Notes under the pieces: model-generated
What the model saw: the letters and a program-made list of their open reading frames with translations, nothing else
What the model was told of the DNA's origin: nothing
Database searches by the model: none
Shown: positions 10,208-21,660 of the stretch, one piece after another
Numbering within the stretch: the first letter of the stretch is position 1
How the letters are laid out: every line of letters begins with the position of its first letter
Source of the DNA: Pyropia yezoensis
Lineage: Eukaryota; Rhodophyta; Bangiophyceae; Bangiales; Bangiaceae
Assembly (NCBI GenBank): GCA_009829735.1
Contig: CM020620.1
Location: forward strand, 21,240,020 to 21,304,019
DNA: 64,000 nucleotides
Direction: 5' to 3'
Program-made: the position numbers and the translations under genes

Positions 10208-12396
10208 ACCTCGATGACGTCATCGTCTTCTCGCGTAACATGGATGACCATGTACAACATGTTGACGAGGTACTCACCCTCTTGAGGAACGCCGGGGTAA
10301 CCCTGCGTCTGAAGAAGTGCGCCTTCTTCCAACAGACGGTCGAGTATCTGGGCCACCAGATAACCCCTGGTAAACTAGGGGTACTCGAAGCCAATACCCG
10401 GGCACTCCGGGATGCCCGGTTCCCTAACACCCAGACGCAGCTCAAGAGCTTCCTGGGAATGTGCAATGTATACCGACGGTTCGTCAAGGACTTCGCTCGG
10501 ATAGCTAAACCGTTAACGGTTCTTACGAGCAGTACCCTACCCAAGGTACTCCAACCCCCTTCGCCTAGCGAAGAGGAGGCATTCGAGTCGCTGAAGCGAG
10601 CCCTACTAGCCCCACCCGTCCTTGCGTTACCGCATAGACGGGGTACCTTCGTCATCGATGTCGATGCGTGTGATACACAAGTGGGATGCACCCTGTTACA
10701 GGGAGAGACGTTGATAGGTACCGACAACGTTATCCCGGACCTACGTCCGGTAGGGTACTTCAGCCGGACACTCAACCCGGCTGAGCGGAACTATAGTGCC
10801 ACCGAGCGTGAATGCCTCGGAGTTATATGGGCAGTGCAACTGCTCCGTCCATACCTGGAGGGCTCCAGGTTCATCGTGAGGTCCGACCACGAACCCCTAC
10901 GATGGCTCCTCAACCTTGGTGACAAGGATTCCGATAGCCATGGGAGGCTAGCCCGATGGAGGCTGAAGATGGCCGAGCACGACTACCGCACGGTGTATAA
11001 GGCTGGGTCAACCCACCACCTCGGAGACGCGTTGTCTCGACTCGACACCCCGAGCGGGGATACCCGCCCGGTGGACGAGGACATCCCGGTAGTACCGGTG
11101 TGCATGGTGGGTAATGCTACCCAGGGTATGGCTGACCATACCATGGCACACCTTGCGTGCCCATTGACCCTCGCGGACTTCCGCGAGGCACAGGCCAACG
11201 ACGATGACTGTAGACGTCATCGTGCTAACCTCCTGGCCGGTACGGCCGGCATCTTCTCCGAGAACGAAGACGGACTCATATACCGGCGGGCACCCGCCGA
11301 TGGACGACATCAAGTCGTGGTTCCCGTGTCCTTACGGCAAGCCGTCATGAAACGAGAACATGAGAACCCTACAGCCGGACACCCGGGGGGTTCACGTATG
11401 TTCGCAGCAATGCGAAGGTTCTTCTACTGGCCAGCAATGGCCGTCGACGTGGTCGACCACGTAAGGGGATGCCACCCCTGTGCACGTAACCGCATGAGTC
11501 TACATAGGCGGGCGTCTGCCATGAAGCTATTCCCACCTGATGGGCCCAACGAGCAAGTCGCTATCGACATACTCGGGCCACTTCCGACAACGGAAGAAGG
11601 GAACAGGTACATCCTGGTCATGTCTGACCGCTTCACTAAGCTGTCAAGAGCGGCAGCCATCCCGAATGATACGGCATACACGATCATGAACGCAGTGGTT
11701 GACCACTGGATCAGTGCATACGGAGTCATGAAGCAACTCCTCTCCGATAACGGAGCAAACCTTACGTCGGCATTCTGCACTAAGGTCCTGGGCATGTTCG
11801 GTATCGAACCACGTCGGGCATCCGACTACCACCCGCAGTCCAACGGACAGGTGGAGCGGTCCAACCGCACCATCGTAAAGATGCTACAGTGCTACGTGGC
11901 CGAGCACACGAACACTTGGGACAGGCTTCTGTCCGTACTCACCCTGGCATACAATGCCAGGCCACATCGGAGCACAAACATTGCTCCGCTGGAGTGGGTC
12001 ATGCCACTACGCGTCGGTAACTTGACGCTGCCACCCGGCAGGTGCACTCGGTATGATACACCGAAGGGCCGACCCGCCGAACGCATCCACCTAGCTTGGT
12101 TGGCCAAGCTATCGTGGATGATTCCTAAGCTCAAGGGTGCCCTTGACAGAACACAACTTCGGTATAAGAAGAACTTCGACGCCCGACTACGGGTGCGCAA
12201 CGCAACCCTGGTAACAGGTGACTGGGTCTATATCAGACACCAGAAGTTCCGAGGGAACAAGCTTATGCAACCGGTCAAGGGACCGTACCAGATCCTCCAC
12301 AGAGATGACCACTCTGTTATCTTACACTCCGATACGGAGATTCAACGCATCAGCATGAATGACGTCACACCTGCTCCGATGCCGGAACAGCCTTAG
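10208..12396 (+). CDS. Pol of copy B, 3' part
   Basis: Open from the gap edge to 12396, covering the end of RT, RNase H, the integrase zinc and DDE domains and the GPY-type tail. The sequence equals 3523-5711 of copy A as far as I compared it. The chromodomain-like segment follows at 12412-12636 and the hairpin arrays near 12715 and 12881. Confidence 0.93.
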
Positions 12397-13215
12397 CCGG
12401 TACCGGCTGGGTTGCTACATGAAGCTCTTACAACCCACCGGTCAGATGACCCGGTGGGACCGGATGGGATTCCATACCAAGTAGAGAGCGTGGTCGGACA
12501 CACCGACCCGGACCTACCAGGACCATGGTACGTCAAGGTTATGTGGGTCGGATACGACTCACCCACCTGGGAACAGGCGGCGAATATACCCCGCCAACTC
12601 CTCGTGCCGTACCTGAGGCGACGACGCCTACTGTAACAACCCAACCGACACCGACTTCGGCTGTTGGGGGGTGAGGCTTATACCTACTAAGTAGGGTGTG
12701 ACGTGGTTACGGCAGACTTAGGTTTCTAAGTCAAATCGGACTTAGGTTTCTAAGTCGAACCAAGCTTAGGCAACTAAGTAGAGCTAAGCTTAGGTAACTA
12801 AGTAAAACCTGAACCTTAATAAGTTAACTGAAAGGTAAAGGCTAACTCCGATAATATCGAAGTAACTAGGGAGCTTACACGGGAGGATGACCTCCCCAAG
12901 CCAAGACACCAAGTGAGGGAGGATGACCTCCCCAAGCATGAACCTACCGGAAGAAGTTGGACGGGAGGCAAGGCACCACTGAGCCAGAAGGGGTACTCCC
13001 CAGGGCAGCAAACAGAGGCAAGCAATGCCCCCAAAGGGGATGAGTTTATACTCACTACTACCCGGCTACCATAAGGGTTGGCGGGGCCCTCTCCCTCACA
13101 ACCAATAGCACTCCTCAGTGGGTAGACCCACTGCCTGAGGGAGGCCACTCACGCGTAAGCGCGTAGACCTCCGTGCTCCACCGGTCGGCAACGTCACGAC
13201 GGTCGACCACCCGAG

Positions 13216-15561
13216 TTACCTCGGTGCATAGCTGGACGAGGGTGCTGCGGCCAGCCTCCACGTCCTCCAGAGCTTTCTGGAGGCGGTCCAGCACGCCACC
13301 GACGCAACGCGCTGACCCAACCAGCGCAGCACCTGGGGGATATCCCCCCAGCTAACAGAGAGACCCCCACGCATTGCGCGGGTAACAAGGGCGTCAACGC
13401 CCTCATACCAGAGACGGGGACCCCCGTCATGTAGGACAGGGGCGGGAGGTGACACTGGCGCAGCCGGAGGAGCCACAGGAGCCGACACGGCTACCACCGG
13501 AGCCGGTGGCACCTGATACGAGGCTCGGTAGGACCCTACCGAAGGGGCTCCACCGTAACCACGGCGGTACTCCGCCCGACGACGGGACACCTCACGCTCC
13601 CCACCCGCAGAGCCCCACTCTCGGGGACGACGGCCAACCGCCGCCGGCATCGGGTTACCGAACCACGGAGCAAGGACCTGAAGAGGGTCATGGATAACCA
13701 TGGGAATACCCAGGTCAGCAACAGCCTCGGTGGATGCCCACCCATGGCAACTGGGCTCACCCGGCTGAGTACGCCGGACACGCAACGAGTGACGAGGCAA
13801 GGGGGAAGCCCCAGCCTGCGGGTCCCGGTACGGGGGAAGGGCCAACACCCCAGCCCAGTTCACGGCATCGTGAACAGCCAGCAGGGCTTCGAACTCCCGG
13901 GCCAACCCGGTCTTGGCGGCTATCAGATCCACGCCCAACTGCGCGATGTGCCGACGGACACCCGTCGGAAGATGAAACAGACGACCCTGCCGGCGGACGG
14001 ACAGCAAGAAGGATGAAGCCTGCCCGAGGGTAACCTCAAGGGTGAAGGTACCCTGCAACGGGTGGACCGGCCGGGAGGCCAACACACTCCCGAAGTATCG
14101 GAGACAGGAGCCGGTGTCAAACCGGAAAGCAGGGGCGGGTTCCCACCCCTCCTGCCATAGCGGCGGGCGCACGGGAGTGTATACCGGAGCACGACCGTTG
14201 CCGGTCTGCAACGCACACGTTATATCCGTGCGGAACGCATCCGCCATGACACCATGGTTTCGTCGCCAACTCGACGCCGACTTCAACCCCGCCATGGGCG
14301 GGTAGGGAGCCGTCAACGACAGATACGGGGGTACCCCCGGGTAGTAGTCAAAGTCGGGATACCGACCGGTACTGCCCACCGTCTCCCCAAACGCAACCGG
14401 CTCCGCCGCCGCCGCAATCCCCCGAGCACTAGCCGGGTAGTCAATCTCCCGCGGCAACGCGGGGGCAATCAGGTCGCAGACCCCGAAGTTGGGGTCGAGG
14501 TAGACCTCACCCCGTCCCACCCGGGTGCGCCAGAGCTGCGCATGCCGGTCGTCCGGCTGACTCAGGATCCAATGATGTTCCACCCGGACCGCGTTCGGCT
14601 GGTTGACCAGCCGCACCAACTCCCGCTCCCAGCTCGGGTCCACCTTAACGCGGCGGGAGGACTCTCCACGGGGATGCACCAGGTGGAAGTCCACCCGCAT
14701 ACGCCCATCGGACTCCATCGACTCTTGCACCGTGAGGCCTCGAACCCGAGCCACCAAGTCGGACACCGACATGGCGGGTTGACCCGCCGCCACGGCGACG
14801 CCGCCACCCAACGGGGCAACCCGGGCAGGACCAGGAAGAATCGGGGGCGCCGGGGGACGCACCACCGGCAGAGGGGCCGACGTCGGAGATGGACGAGGCC
14901 GAGGAGGAAGAAGAAGGGCGGGCGCCCGCCCGGAGTAACTCCCGAAGTCAACCGCCATGGGAGAAGGAGCGTCTTGACCGCTCGACACCCGCGGCACCGC
15001 AGGTATGGTACCGGCGCCGGCACCACCCGTCGGCGTAGCCCCCGCCTCGGAAGGGGAAGGCACTTGGACAGCCTCCGGAGCCGGAGCCCCGGCCGTGCGG
15101 ACACCCGCACCGTCTTGACCCGCCGCACCGGGTGTCGCACCGCCACCACCACCCGCGTCAACGTCGGCACCGCCTCGAGGAGTCACCGCCCGGACACCCG
15201 GACCACCTTGACCAGCCGGAGTCGGCTGCGGGTCGCCACCTCCGCCGCAGGGCGGACCATCTTGAGGTAGCTGCGGTGAGCCGGCACCGGCACCAGGCTC
15301 CATCCGGGCAGCCGGCAGAGAGGGGGTAGAAGCCGCCACGCGCGGTTGACCGCCGGGTTGACCGCCGGCCGACGGCACCGTCGTGCCGCTGCACACGGAC
15401 GACAGTCCTCCGGCCGACAGACGGACGGACACCGCAGGCCCGTCGTCGTCAGACGAGCTCACCCCGTAACGCGCGGCGTCGGGACCGACAGGCGCGTCGT
15501 CCTCCATCTCCTCCCCGATCAGGAGGTCTTCCTCCTCTCCAAGCACCTGGGGATAGGACAT
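13216..15561 (-). CDS. Antisense ORF of copy B
   Basis: Counterpart of the antisense ORF of copy A; the reading is longer here. An ATG at 15561 starts an acidic N-terminus (around EEEDLLIGEEMEDD, then SSSDDD), followed by a long Pro/Gly/Ala-rich region and the globular half. The open frame extends past this ATG to 15843 without another convincing start. The acidic plus low-complexity N-terminus and compact C-terminal half could suit a nuclear or RNA-associated protein, but this is inference. Confidence 0.6.
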   Translation of the reverse strand: MSYPQVLGEEEDLLIGEEMEDDAPVGPDAARYGVSSSDDDGPAVSVRLSAGGLSSVCSGTTVPSAGGQPGGQPRVAASTPSLPAARMEPGAGAGSPQLPQDGPPCGGGGDPQPTPAGQGGPGVRAVTPRGGADVDAGGGGGATPGAAGQDGAGVRTAGAPAPEAVQVPSPSEAGATPTGGAGAGTIPAVPRVSSGQDAPSPMAVDFGSYSGRAPALLLPPRPRPSPTSAPLPVVRPPAPPILPGPARVAPLGGGVAVAAGQPAMSVSDLVARVRGLTVQESMESDGRMRVDFHLVHPRGESSRRVKVDPSWERELVRLVNQPNAVRVEHHWILSQPDDRHAQLWRTRVGRGEVYLDPNFGVCDLIAPALPREIDYPASARGIAAAAEPVAFGETVGSTGRYPDFDYYPGVPPYLSLTAPYPPMAGLKSASSWRRNHGVMADAFRTDITCALQTGNGRAPVYTPVRPPLWQEGWEPAPAFRFDTGSCLRYFGSVLASRPVHPLQGTFTLEVTLGQASSFLLSVRRQGRLFHLPTGVRRHIAQLGVDLIAAKTGLAREFEALLAVHDAVNWAGVLALPPYRDPQAGASPLPRHSLRVRRTQPGEPSCHGWASTEAVADLGIPMVIHDPLQVLAPWFGNPMPAAVGRRPREWGSAGGEREVSRRRAEYRRGYGGAPSVGSYRASYQVPPAPVVAVSAPVAPPAAPVSPPAPVLHDGGPRLWYEGVDALVTRAMRGGLSVSWGDIPQVLRWLGQRVASVACWTASRKLWRTWRLAAAPSSSYAPR

Positions 15562-16146
15562 GATAACGGGTGCAGAGTCCCCCGCGCCCACAAGCCGTCG
15601 ACGGCTACGACCCGGTACGGTGGGATAACCGGGACGAGCCAGGGAAGCGCAGGCACCCGCGCTTATGACCACAAACGGCCACGAGCAGCGCCACAAACAC
15701 GCGGGTCGACCCACGCCGCACGGGGCTACGAACGCGCCCCACCCAGGCACCTGGGCGGGACGGGGCCACCCCCACACATGGGGTAAGCAAGGGGGGTCAC
15801 CCCCAACCGCCCCCACGCAACGCGGGCAGCCCTCGCCCCCCACTCAATCGTCCACACGAGAGGGACCCCCCTACCACCAGGCACCTGGTGGCGGATCCGC
15901 TTGCACCACCCCTCGGAAAGGGGGGTCGTGAACAAAAACCCGCATCGGGAAATTAACGGTCCGGAAAACGGATCGTGTGTGTACCACACAAAGGGGGGCA
16001 CCCCCCTCGGACAACCTCGAAAAGGGGTGTCTGTCGCGACGGGGCGCAAAGCCCCACCCGACGGGTAAACAGTCACGCGACCCACTTACATTCGGTAACC
16101 CGAATGCAACTCGACCCGAGGACGGGCCGAATCTAAGGGGGGGATA

Positions 16147-16508
16147 TGTAGCAATATGGTTGTCCGTATTGTGACCCTAATATCAGGGGGGCTACTTCTA
16201 ATCCTTAACTTCAATTTGAGAGTCCGAGCTGGTCACGGTATCTATAAGTTACGTATGACCAGAGGGACTTGCATCTTGGGGTGGAGGGTAGTTAGTAGTG
16301 TCTCCGAGGGTTTATAACGAGGGGGCCGGTGGCGAATCCACCGCCGGCCAAGGTAGAACAACAAACCCCTCCCATTTGGGCTCCCATCTTGGTCCCGTGG
16401 CTTGCGCTCCAAGGACAGCAACCTTGGCCTCCCGGTGACGTCGGTGCCGATCCCCCTTGGTGAGTGTTCCCTGAGAGTGGACGTGCGACGGATTCCTATT
16501 GTGCTACA
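16147..16508 (+). repeat. Complete 3' LTR of the A/B element (362 bp)
   Basis: Starts TGTAGCA (16147-16153) and ends TGCTACA (16502-16508), a perfect 7-bp terminal inverted repeat. The purine-rich tract AAGGGGGGGATA directly precedes it. The next base, 16509, is already in the RT gene of element C, so this is the insertion junction. The 5' partner LTR and target-site duplicate lie outside the window. Confidence 0.95.
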
Positions 16509-19075
16509 CGAGTCCGGTGGTTATCGTCCCCAAAGTTGATGGGACCCCCCGGTTCTGTATCGACTACCGTAAGCTCAACGAGAGCACGGTGAAGGACAGT
16601 TATCCCCTACCTAGGATGGACGACTGTCTGGACTCTCTGGGGGAGGCGAACGTGTTCTCTACCCTGGACTGTAACGCGGGGTACTGGCAAATTCCCATTG
16701 CCCCGGAGGACAGGCATAAAACTACCTTTACCTGTCACTGTGGTACCTACCAGTGCAAGCGTCTACCGTTTGGCCTGTGTAACGCGCCGGCAACTTTCCA
16801 GCGCGCTATGGACATGATTCCCGCCGGAGTACGGTGGCAGATCTGTCTCGTGTACCTAGACGATATCATTGTGTTCTCCCGAAGTCCGGAGGAACACATT
16901 GGCCATCATAGCCAGGTGTTCAAGCTACTTGCTGACGCCGGTGTGTCACTGAAGGCGAGTAATTGCCACCTCTTCACTCAAGAGGTGGAATACTTGGGAC
17001 ATGTTGTCCGTCCGGGGCGTCTCAGTGTCAACGAGAAGAACTTGAGGGCCATCCGTAAGGCTCAGTACCCCCGGACCCAGACCCAGATGAGGAGCTTTCT
17101 CGGGATGTGTAACGTGTACCGACGTTTCACCAAGGGCTTTGCCAAGGTGGCGAAGCCGTTGAATGAGTTAGTGAGCTCAACGCTACCGAAGAACCTGCCT
17201 CCCCCAAGTCGGGTGGAGCAGGAATCCTTTGAGACTCTTCGGGACCTTCTGCTGAAGCCCCCTATCCTGGCTATTCCCAGGTTGGGAGGCCACTACATCC
17301 TGGATGTGGACGCTAGCTACGACCAACTTGGTTGTGTGTTGCTTCAGCAGCAGCCGGACAAGGAGTACTTGCCGGTGGGATACTTCAGCAAGGGGCTGAA
17401 CTCGGCCGAGAAGAACTACGGAGTCACCGAGTTGGAAGGACTCGCAGTGGTGTGGGCGGTGACGTCACTTCGTCACTACCCAGAGGGTGAGAAGTTCCTC
17501 ATCCGCTGTGACCACCGCGCGTTGCAGTTCATCTTTAAGACGGACTGTACGAACACTCGTCTCAACCGGTGGAGGGTGCGACTGGCACCCTTAAACTTTG
17601 ATATTGAGTACCGACCTGGCAGGCAACATGCCCTTGCCGATGGCCTTTCTCAGGTACCTACCGAGGGGCTGGACACTAACCCAGTCGATGAGGACATCCC
17701 CATCGTGGGGGTAGTCACGCGCTCGGGTCAGGTGTTGAACCCCGAGGCGCCAGGGAACAAGAAGTACTTGCCCCTGTCCCTGGACGAGGTGGTGAAGGCC
17801 CAGGCCGAGGATCCCTTCTGCAAGTCGCAGAGGGATACACTGGATACAGTGGCGGAGACGCGGTTCTTTCTGGGAGACGATGGCCTCCTCATGAGGAGGG
17901 GGGTATTCCAGGGGACCGAACAACTTGTCGTCCCCGCATCCCTCAAGGACAGTATTCTTGAGAGGGAGCATAACGCTCCCACGGGTGGACACCTGGGGTC
18001 TAGTAAACTGTACCAGACCCTGAGGACCAGGTACTTCTGGCCGTCCATGGTGGTGGACATCTACAGTTGGGTGGCTGCCTGCACAAGTTGTGCACAGAAC
18101 CGTCTGATGGAACGGCGGCCTACTACGGCTATGCTATTGTTCCCGGCCAAGGAGCCCTTTGCCGCGTTGGCGATGGACATCCTTGGGCCACTGCCAGTGA
18201 CCGAGGAGGGCAACCAGTACCTCCTGGTCATCTGTGACCGCTTCACGAAACTTACGCGAGCGATCCCACTGGCAGAGATCACGGCCATGTCGGTCGTGTC
18301 AGCCTTCCTAGATCACTGGGTTGCCGCGTATGGCATTCCGGATAGTACACTATCGGACAATGGCCCGCAATTTGCGTCTGTACTGTTTCAGGGAGTGCTG
18401 GATATGTTGGGGGTTAAGGCAAACTATGCCGCCCCCTACCACCCACAAACTAATGGGCAGGTGGACCGCTTCAACAAAACTATTGTTCGGCAGCTGCGCC
18501 ACTATGTGAGTGAGCATGTGAAAACGTGGGACCAATACATTTCTATTCTTACCACTGCCTACAATTCGCAGGTTCACTCATCTACCGGGGAAGTACCCCT
18601 CGCTCTTGTGACCCCCCGTCGCGTGCGGTCTATTGCCGTGCGGCGGCCGCTCCCAACTAGGGAGGATGGTGGCAGTACGCCTACTCCTACTGAGAGTAAG
18701 GCGGAGTTCGCTGCTAGGCTTGAGAACCTCATCCCTAAAGTCAGGGCTGAGATGGACAAAGCACAAAAGCGCTACAAGCGTACCTTTGACAAACAGGTGC
18801 GCAATGCTAAGCATGTCCCCGAGCAGGGTAACTGGGTGCTGGTACACTCACACACCCCAACTGGGGGTAAGTTGGTATTCCAGACGAAGGGGCCGTACCA
18901 GGTCCTTCGTACCGATGGGCTGCGCTTCACCATCGAAAGTGACGATGGGGTCCGCACAGTGAACGGACAGGACGTGGTCAAAGTTGCACCACCGCCTGCA
19001 GGCGACCCAGCTTGGGCGCGTGCGTTGGAAGCGTGGCGCCTCCCCTCACTGCCTGCGGCCAAACAGGGCCCGTAG
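16509..19075 (+). CDS. Pol of element C, RT to integrase
   Basis: Begins at the insertion junction inside RT (SPVVIVPKVDGTPRF), with the YLDD box near 16852-16863. RNase H follows (DVDASYD, TELEGLA, CDHRALQ), then the integrase zinc domain (near 17965-18095), the DDE core and a KGPYQVL tail. Clear homology to pol of element A along its whole length, but with many substitutions, so the two are distinct families. Confidence 0.93.
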
Positions 19076-19081
19076 GAGTAC

Positions 19082-19267
19082 GTGTTCGATAAGTTCATCG
19101 ACCACGGCTGGGATGAGGACACTGACCGCCTCATGTTGAGGGTCGGTTGGTTTGGCTACAAAGCCAAGGATGATACGTGGGAGTATGTGGAGGACCTTCC
19201 CGCTGAGAAGGTCTGGGCTTACTGTGCCCGGAATGAGATAGACCCTAACAGCCCTCCCTCAACGTGA
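19082..19267 (+). other. Chromodomain-like segment of element C
   Basis: A short segment just 3' of pol reading FDKFIDHGWDED, then LRVGWFGYKAKDDTWEY, the chromodomain pattern of aromatic, GY and TWE positions. Same place relative to pol as in element A. Confidence 0.75.
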
Positions 19268-19378
19268 GGGAAGGCCGAGTAACAGTGCCAAGAGAGTGCT
19301 TCAAGTCGAAGTGGTACGCAGAGTGGCTTTTAACTACAGCCCTAACCCTCACACTATCACAACCAAGGCAGCTGCCAA

Positions 19379-21322
19379 CTAGGCATGCATGCTAGACTCT
19401 CCAACCCCACGGCCCGCGCCCTCACGTGGAGGCGAGCGGCGAGACCCACGGCGATAACGCTCCCCACCAGTCGGCGGGGCCGGCGGCTCCAATTCGGAAC
19501 CGCCGCGCCCCTCTCGGTCGCGCAAGTGGCGACGACCGCGGCTGCCCTTCTGTTTAGTCTTGCGCGCAAGTTGGCGACGCAGACGCCGGACCGACTCCGA
19601 CTCTGACGGAGTCGAGGACTCCGAGACGGAGTAAGAAAACTCTTCTTCCGACACGGAGGGAGAGCGCCGCGAGTGTCGGCGACGACGGCGAGGAGGCGAG
19701 TATGCCCGGCTCGCGCGACGTTTGCCACGCCCAAGTGGGGCTGGTTGGGGCATAATAGCCCCGATGCGAGCCAACTCGGCCGTCATAAACTCCGCCACCG
19801 ACTCGCAACTCGCGGTCGCCACTGCAGTACGAACGCGCTCCTCAAGCTGAGGAGTCTCGGATCTTTGAAGGGTTGCGGTCGACGCGGCCAACCAGGAACT
19901 GGTGCGCACCAACGTGGTGATCATTATCTCTGAGGTTAGAGGCGTGGGCGGTAACACCAACTTGGGGTATGCCGTCAGGAGGGTGGCCCCCAAGTTGGGG
20001 GACACCGGGGTGGACGACTCAACGGCCACGCTGATCGGGATGTCCCCGTGAGGTTGGAAAGGAACAGGAGGAAGCGGAGGGGCACGCCGAGGTGGCGGGA
20101 CCCGGGTGTAACTGCGACCCCGACTTGGGGCCCCCGCAGTGGGTTGAGTCATATGGTCATCATATGAGGGCACGGCCATAACTATGGCCTTGTCCGGGGG
20201 TGGCGCAGTGTGGCGATCCACCCCCGGGGCATACGGGTAGTCCCCGATGCCCAACCCCTCTCGTAGGACCACACGGCCGTCGTGAAGTTCACGAGCGACC
20301 CACACGAACTGGCGAAGTGCGCCATCGTCCTTGGGCCCACGAGTGGGGCGGCGCAACTTGTGCTCAATGCTCTCCCACTCGATAAGCTTGTGGAGGCGGA
20401 GCGTCTCCTCAAGTAGAGTGAGTTGTCCTGATGAGCACCCCTCAGCAACTAGCTGAGGGGTGAGCTGTTCCAAACCTTGGATAAGCCGGAGGGGGAGATG
20501 CCAGAGCATCCCCCGCCGCTGAACGCAAGACACCCAGGTCGACATGACCTCGAGGAGCCACTGGGTGGCCAACATGGCCCACACCAGGTGATCAGGGCCA
20601 GCCGTCAACATGACGGCGCCGAAGTGGTCAAGCAACCGTGGTAGCAACGCCGGGAACCCGTAGGAGACCTCAACTTGAGGCCACCACTCGGGCTTCTTCG
20701 GATAGTACTGCTCCTTACTGGCAGCAGACTGCTGAGGGAACTCAAGTTGAGCCGAGGTCACCAAGTAGGGACCTCGCCGGAAGTCCTTCTCCATCCGCAC
20801 ATCAAAGTGATGAGTGTGCGGATCGGCCTCGTGAAGGTACGGGGGGCGAGTTGCCACCGCGTCCCAAGTAAAGGTCGGCAAGTCGCCGGGACCCGGGATA
20901 GTTCCCTCGCGGTCCACCATGGCCTTGGCCCGCTGAATGTCTTCGACCTCCTCGTCGTCCAGGAAGGCAAACTGGTCCGTCCTGAAGCCGGCAGGGAACC
21001 CGACCCTACGGGGATACTTCTCCCGTAGGCGGTCCCATACCCGACCCATCGCTGCGCCAAGTCGGCCACAGCGAAGAACAGTCAACCCCTCCTCATATAG
21101 AGGCCAAGCGGGGTAAAACCACCGCCCCAAGGCCTCACGCGGGACAACTTGTCCCGCCTCCGGGGGAGATCCCGCCGTCAACCCAAAGCCGGGTGACGCG
21201 GGAGTCCCATCCCTCGGAGCGATCGCGGAGCCCCCGCCGGAAGTCCCGGCGGGCGCTGCACCGTAGGAGGTGTCCTCCATACGTTCGTCGAGAGAGTCCG
21301 TCTCCACTCCCGGGGTCGCCAT
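19379..21322 (-). CDS. Antisense ORF of element C (unknown function, Arg/Ser-rich tail)
   Basis: An ORF of 647 residues from the ATG at 21322 (open frame to 21493), opposite to pol and ending about 110 bases from the chromodomain segment, so the two are convergent. The middle holds segments that align with the antisense ORF of element A: PPYL with a following RR motif, and QRRGMLWHLPLR followed by a Leu-rich run. The C-terminus is rich in Arg, Ser and Glu (RRRRRHSRRSPSVSEEE), like an RS-type tail of RNA-binding proteins. No known domain recognised. Confidence 0.65.
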   Translation of the reverse strand: MATPGVETDSLDERMEDTSYGAAPAGTSGGGSAIAPRDGTPASPGFGLTAGSPPEAGQVVPREALGRWFYPAWPLYEEGLTVLRCGRLGAAMGRVWDRLREKYPRRVGFPAGFRTDQFAFLDDEEVEDIQRAKAMVDREGTIPGPGDLPTFTWDAVATRPPYLHEADPHTHHFDVRMEKDFRRGPYLVTSAQLEFPQQSAASKEQYYPKKPEWWPQVEVSYGFPALLPRLLDHFGAVMLTAGPDHLVWAMLATQWLLEVMSTWVSCVQRRGMLWHLPLRLIQGLEQLTPQLVAEGCSSGQLTLLEETLRLHKLIEWESIEHKLRRPTRGPKDDGALRQFVWVARELHDGRVVLREGLGIGDYPYAPGVDRHTAPPPDKAIVMAVPSYDDHMTQPTAGAPSRGRSYTRVPPPRRAPPLPPVPFQPHGDIPISVAVESSTPVSPNLGATLLTAYPKLVLPPTPLTSEIMITTLVRTSSWLAASTATLQRSETPQLEERVRTAVATASCESVAEFMTAELARIGAIMPQPAPLGRGKRRASRAYSPPRRRRRHSRRSPSVSEEEFSYSVSESSTPSESESVRRLRRQLARKTKQKGSRGRRHLRDREGRGGSELEPPAPPTGGERYRRGSRRSPPREGAGRGVGESSMHA

Positions 21323-21660
21323 GGCTCTCCCCAAGTTGGGGAGAGACGCCCTGGCTACGGCGGCACGAGACCCGCCTCGAGTTGAGGGGGACTCGGATCG
21401 TGGGTAGACGGGTGGCCTCCCCAGCGTGGGGCGGCCCCATGGAAGGTGAAGGGGAGGTGGTGGTGAAGGTGAAGTGTGAACCGGGGAGAGCAAGCTGCCG
21501 AGTGGGCAAGCTTGAGGAGAGGGGCGGTCAACGTGACCGCCTCCACATCCGCGTTACGTACTCAAGGGGGGACAGCAAGTCGGGCCCCCAACGCCGAGAC
21601 GTGCGTTTACGCACCCCCTCACAGGGCCGACCGGGTCGGTCGGAACTGAGGAGAGGGGAG

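Larger units (their letters stand above)
10208..16508 (+). mobile_element. Second copy (B) of element A, from RT to 3' LTR
   Basis: Base 10208 corresponds to base 3523 of copy A, and the match runs to the gap end of A (9707 equals about 16382). The few differences I noted are nearly all single-base changes in the length of homopolymer runs. Parts: pol from the RT active-site region, chromodomain-like segment (12412-12636), hairpin spacer, antisense ORF, complete 3' LTR (16147-16508). I infer that A and B are the same element seen at two overlapping contig ends; a true tandem pair is possible but less likely. Confidence 0.9.

Noticed and set aside
9567-10775. Long frames that run through the N gap
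   Set aside because: They exist only because N codons hold no stop; most of the translation is unknown residues.
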